Below are positions 61,534-64,000 of a stretch of DNA of 64,000 bases, piece after piece. Under the pieces are notes generated by a model. The model had not been told where the DNA came from. It searched no databases and saw only the letters and a program-made list of their open reading frames with translations. Every line of letters begins with the position of its first letter. Positions within the stretch are counted from its first letter, which is position 1. The DNA is from Chitinophaga ginsengisegetis (GTDB lineage Bacteria; Bacteroidota; Bacteroidia; Chitinophagales; Chitinophagaceae), in assembly GCF_900168065.1 (NCBI RefSeq), contig NZ_FUZZ01000003.1:868001-932000 (forward strand), read 5' to 3'. The translations under genes were made by a program, and so were the position numbers.

Positions 61534-61590
61534 TGGTTTTCATAGGATATGGTCAAAAAATAAGAGGGCTGTAGTCTTACAGCCCTTTTT
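61534..61590 (+). ncRNA. Candidate small RNA, copy 3
   Basis: About 57 bases. TGGTTTTCATAGGATATGG, then TCAAAAAATAAG, then a perfect 9-bp terminator AGGGCTGTA/TACAGCCCT with a GTCT loop and five T. The core CATAGGATATGGT is identical to copy 1. The unit ends before a separate promoter (61593-61600) for lysS, so it reads as a transcript of its own and not as the lysS leader. Confidence 0.65.
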
Positions 61591-61592
61591 AC

Positions 61593-61600
61593 TATTTTTG
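61593..61600 (+). promoter_or_regulatory. -7 element of lysS
   Basis: TATTTTTG matches TAnnTTTG, 28 bases before the lysS ATG and right after the small-RNA terminator. Confidence 0.5.
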
Positions 61601-61628
61601 CACTCCATTAGTGCAATTAAATTACTAC

Positions 61629-63143
61629 ATGACACAATTATCTGAGCAAGAGATTATACGCCGGGAAAAATTACAGGAACTGCATAACCTAGGTATAGAC
61701 CCCTACCCTGCAGCTGAATACCCGGTTAATGATACTTCCGTAAACATAAAAGCCAATTATTCGGAAGAAACAAAGGAACAATTCCAGGAAGTATGCCTGG
61801 CAGGCCGTATTATGAGCGTTCGTGATATGGGTAAGGCGGCATTTGCCGTTATCCAGGACAGCGTAGGCCGTATCCAGGTATATATCCGCCGGGACGACAT
61901 CTGCCCCGGGGAAGATAAATCCATGTACGATACCGTATTCAAGAAACTGCTGGATATCAGCGACTTTATAGGTGTAAAAGGCTACGCCTTTATCACCAAA
62001 ACCGGTGAAACCTCCATCCATGCAAAGGAAATCACCATTCTGTCCAAATCACTGCGTCCCCTGCCGGTAGTAAAGGCTAAAGAAGGGGAAGTATTTGATG
62101 AGGTAACCGATCCGGAATTCAAATACCGTCAGCGTTACGTGGACCTGGTGATTAACCCCGAAGTAAAAGAGGTGTTCATCAAGCGTACCCGGATGATGCA
62201 AACGATCCGCGACTTCTATAATAACCTGGGTTACCTGGAAGTGGAAACGCCAATCCTGCAACCTATCCCCGGCGGTGCTACTGCCCGTCCGTTTGTTACG
62301 CACCACAATGCGCTGGATATGCCACTCTATCTTCGTATAGCCAATGAGTTATACCTGAAACGCCTCATCGTAGGCGGTTTTGAAGGGGTGTACGAGTTTG
62401 CAAAAGATTTCCGCAACGAAGGAATGGACCGTACCCATAACCCGGAATTTACGGTAATGGAAATGTACGCTGCCTACAAGGACTACGAGTGGATGATGCG
62501 CACCACAGAATCGCTGCTGGAGAAAATTGCCCTCACCTTACATGGCACCACCATTGTACAGGTAGGCGACAAAACCATTGATTTTAAAGCGCCATTCCGC
62601 CGGGTGTCTATGTATGAAGCCATACAGGAACATACCGGTTTGGATATTGCCGCTATGGATGAAGCACAGCTGCGCGACGCATGTAAGCAACTGGGTATCC
62701 ACGTGGACGCCAAGTTCGGCAAAGCCAAACTGATAGATGAGATCTTTGGTGAAAAATGCGAAGGCAATTATATCCAGCCTACTTTCATCACCGATTATCC
62801 GGTAGAAATGAGCCCGCTCACCAAGAAGCACCGCAGCAAAGCCGGTTTGGTAGAACGTTTTGAGCTGATGGTAAACGGTAAGGAAATTGCCAATGCCTAC
62901 AGTGAGCTGAATGATCCTATTGATCAGCGCGAACGTTTTGAAGAACAGGTGAAACTGATGGAACGCGGCGATGATGAAGCCATGTACATCGACTACGATT
63001 TCTTACGCGCCCTGGAATATGGTATGCCACCTACCTCCGGTATCGGTATCGGTATCGACCGCTTAACCATGCTGATGACAAACCAGCCATCTATCCAGGA
63101 TGTACTCTTCTTCCCGCAGATGAAGCCGGAACAACAGAAATAA
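61629..63143 (+). CDS. lysS: Lysyl-tRNA synthetase, class II
   Basis: 504 residues from the ATG at 61629 (MTQLSEQEIIRREKL is the family start; the longer frame from 61611 is less likely). An N-terminal OB-fold anticodon-binding domain (about 55-150; EVCLAGRIMSVRDMGKAAFAVIQD) and the class II catalytic core: motif 1 in FYNNLGYLEVETPILQP, motif 2 FRNEGMDRTHNPEFTVMEMY, motif 3 GMPPTSGIGIGIDRLTMLM. Charges tRNA-Lys with lysine. Confidence 0.97.
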   Translation: MTQLSEQEIIRREKLQELHNLGIDPYPAAEYPVNDTSVNIKANYSEETKEQFQEVCLAGRIMSVRDMGKAAFAVIQDSVGRIQVYIRRDDICPGEDKSMYDTVFKKLLDISDFIGVKGYAFITKTGETSIHAKEITILSKSLRPLPVVKAKEGEVFDEVTDPEFKYRQRYVDLVINPEVKEVFIKRTRMMQTIRDFYNNLGYLEVETPILQPIPGGATARPFVTHHNALDMPLYLRIANELYLKRLIVGGFEGVYEFAKDFRNEGMDRTHNPEFTVMEMYAAYKDYEWMMRTTESLLEKIALTLHGTTIVQVGDKTIDFKAPFRRVSMYEAIQEHTGLDIAAMDEAQLRDACKQLGIHVDAKFGKAKLIDEIFGEKCEGNYIQPTFITDYPVEMSPLTKKHRSKAGLVERFELMVNGKEIANAYSELNDPIDQRERFEEQVKLMERGDDEAMYIDYDFLRALEYGMPPTSGIGIGIDRLTMLMTNQPSIQDVLFFPQMKPEQQK

Positions 63144-63161
63144 AATCATCTTAATAAAAAT

Positions 63162-63200
63162 AAAAAGGCGGATGGCTATGGTCATCCGCCTTTTTGTTTT
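63162..63200 (+). terminator. Terminator of lysS
   Basis: AAAAAGGCGGATG (63162-63174) pairs with CATCCGCCTTTTT (63183-63195), 8-base loop, further T after it. Confidence 0.9.
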
Positions 63201-63301
63201 ATACAATGTAAATGTGGCATTAAATTTTCATAAAGCGTTCATATACCAATGCACATCGTTAACTTTAAGTAGTGCTTATTAGTATCTTAAAATTAGCCCA
63301 T

Positions 63302-64000
63302 ATGAAAACAATTTTAGTACCTACTGATTTTTCTGATACCGCTTATAATGCCGCTACCTACGCTATTGCCCTGGGAAACAGTTTAGGGGCTACCCGCATT
63401 GTATTGTACCACGCATATGAGCTGATTGTACCTATCCCCGATGTACCTACCATGATTCCAATGGTAAATCCGGATGATCTGAGAGATGCCAGCCTTGAAG
63501 GTCTGGAGAAAATGAAAGCGGAGCTGACGCCCCTCATCCAGGAAGGCACTACGCTGCTGACTCGTGCAGACAACACTTTGCTGGCCGCCACTATTGAGGA
63601 TGTATGTAAAAATGAAGAAGTGGACCTGATTGTAATGGGCATTACCGGTGGCAGTAAACTGGAAGAAGTACTGGTTGGCTCCAATACAATTGATGTAGTG
63701 AAAAATACAAGCTACCCGGTGCTGATCGTTCCCGGGTCTGCAAAATATAAACCCATAGAAAAGATTGTTTTTGCAGCGGATCTGCGGAAGGTGGCGGAAA
63801 CCACCCCGGTAGAACCACTAAAGAAACTATTACATATTTTTAATGCAGAACTGCATGTAATCAATATAGATCATGAAAGCAGGCATTTCAGCACTGATAC
63901 ACCTTTTGAAACACTGATGCTGGATACCCTGCTAGAAGATTTCCACCCGGAGTACCATTTCATCGATAATCCCAATGTAGTAGCGGGAATTGTGGAATTT
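63302..64000 (+). CDS. Universal stress protein, two-domain (3' partial)
   Basis: The frame is open from the ATG at 63302 to the window end (233 codons). The start MKTILVPTDFSDTAYNAATYAIALG is the UspA fold, and near residue 115-150 the ATP-type loop VMGITGGSKLEEVLVGSNTIDVVKN appears (G-x2-G-x9-G-S/N). A second domain starts at about residue 157 (KIVFAADLRKVAET), as in tandem Usp proteins. It probably responds to growth arrest or stress. TAACTTTA at about 63260 may be its -7 box. The end is cut off. Confidence 0.88.
   Translation, partial: MKTILVPTDFSDTAYNAATYAIALGNSLGATRIVLYHAYELIVPIPDVPTMIPMVNPDDLRDASLEGLEKMKAELTPLIQEGTTLLTRADNTLLAATIEDVCKNEEVDLIVMGITGGSKLEEVLVGSNTIDVVKNTSYPVLIVPGSAKYKPIEKIVFAADLRKVAETTPVEPLKKLLHIFNAELHVINIDHESRHFSTDTPFETLMLDTLLEDFHPEYHFIDNPNVVAGIVEF

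Noticed and set aside
61500..61628. T-box or other leader regulating lysS
   Set aside because: The terminator unit also occurs twice away from lysS, is followed by a separate lysS promoter, and has no T-box sequence.

Overview
The window looks like chromosomal DNA of a member of the Bacteroidota, most likely a Chitinophaga-like member of the Chitinophagaceae. This is inferred from gene content: a type IX secretion (T9SS) adhesin with PorP/SprF and a PorE-like OmpA lipid/peptidoglycan anchor, an alternative complex III (Act) operon joined to an aa3/caa3 oxidase, a TonB receptor with a carboxypeptidase-like N-terminal domain, DUF5606 and DUF2024 proteins, and promoters of the Bacteroidota type (TTG about 17-23 nt upstream of TAnnTTTG). 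No rRNA, tRNA, insertion sequence, prophage or CRISPR array was seen. Coding density is high and almost every gene is intact; the first and last genes are cut by the window edges.

Layout. 1-7.1 kb: a giant Ig-like repeat adhesin (5' end missing) with a T9SS type B C-terminal domain, followed by PorP/SprF and a PorE-like TPR/beta-propeller/OmpA protein, a surface-adhesin secretion and anchoring set. 7.3-13.8 kb: a lipoprotein, a MATE exporter, a PfkB sugar kinase, an S1/P1 nuclease and uvrB. 14.2-17 kb: ammonium transporter plus a porin. 17-24 kb: DUF2461 protein, small unknown protein, asd, a lamin-tail-domain secreted protein, a DUF5606 protein and an M3 oligopeptidase. 24-29.6 kb: a metal-homeostasis block (Fur/Zur-family regulator and SCO1 on the minus strand, divergent from a MerC-domain protein, a COG0523 GTPase and a ZnuD-like TonB receptor) with a perfect palindrome in the divergent promoter region. 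29.6-31.7 kb: membrane protein, purN, NlpE-like lipoprotein.

32.1-48.2 kb is one respiratory block: actABCDEF (quinol:cytochrome c oxidoreductase), cytochrome oxidase subunits II and I, heme O synthase, two subunit-III-type proteins, subunit IV, SCO1, a DUF420/CtaM-like assembly protein and a small Cys-motif protein. Together they would take electrons from menaquinol to oxygen and mature the oxidase. 48.2-55.7 kb is a mixed region (GNAT, MarR with a Cys-rich tail, DUF2024, protoglobin-like protein, a shortened ClC protein, an SMR/Gdx exporter, a HEAT-like DNA alkylation repair protein, MeaB, a glycosyltransferase, a Lon-substrate-binding-domain protein). 55.8-64 kb has an outer membrane protein, LptC, CsaA, DPP4, lysS and a partial universal stress protein.

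The most unusual signal is outside the protein genes: three copies (58696-58760, 58983-59049, 61534-61590) of a short promoter-leader-terminator unit sharing the motif AGGTTTTTCATAGGATATGG, which looks like a multi-copy family of about 60-nt small RNAs. Other points worth a second look are the palindromic operator in the zinc block, a ClC-family protein that lacks the GxGIPE segment, a protoglobin without its usual proximal histidine, an EF-hand-type loop inserted in the CtaM-like protein, a three-domain super-repeat in the adhesin, and a set of very long perfect terminator hairpins, two of which share their stem sequence.
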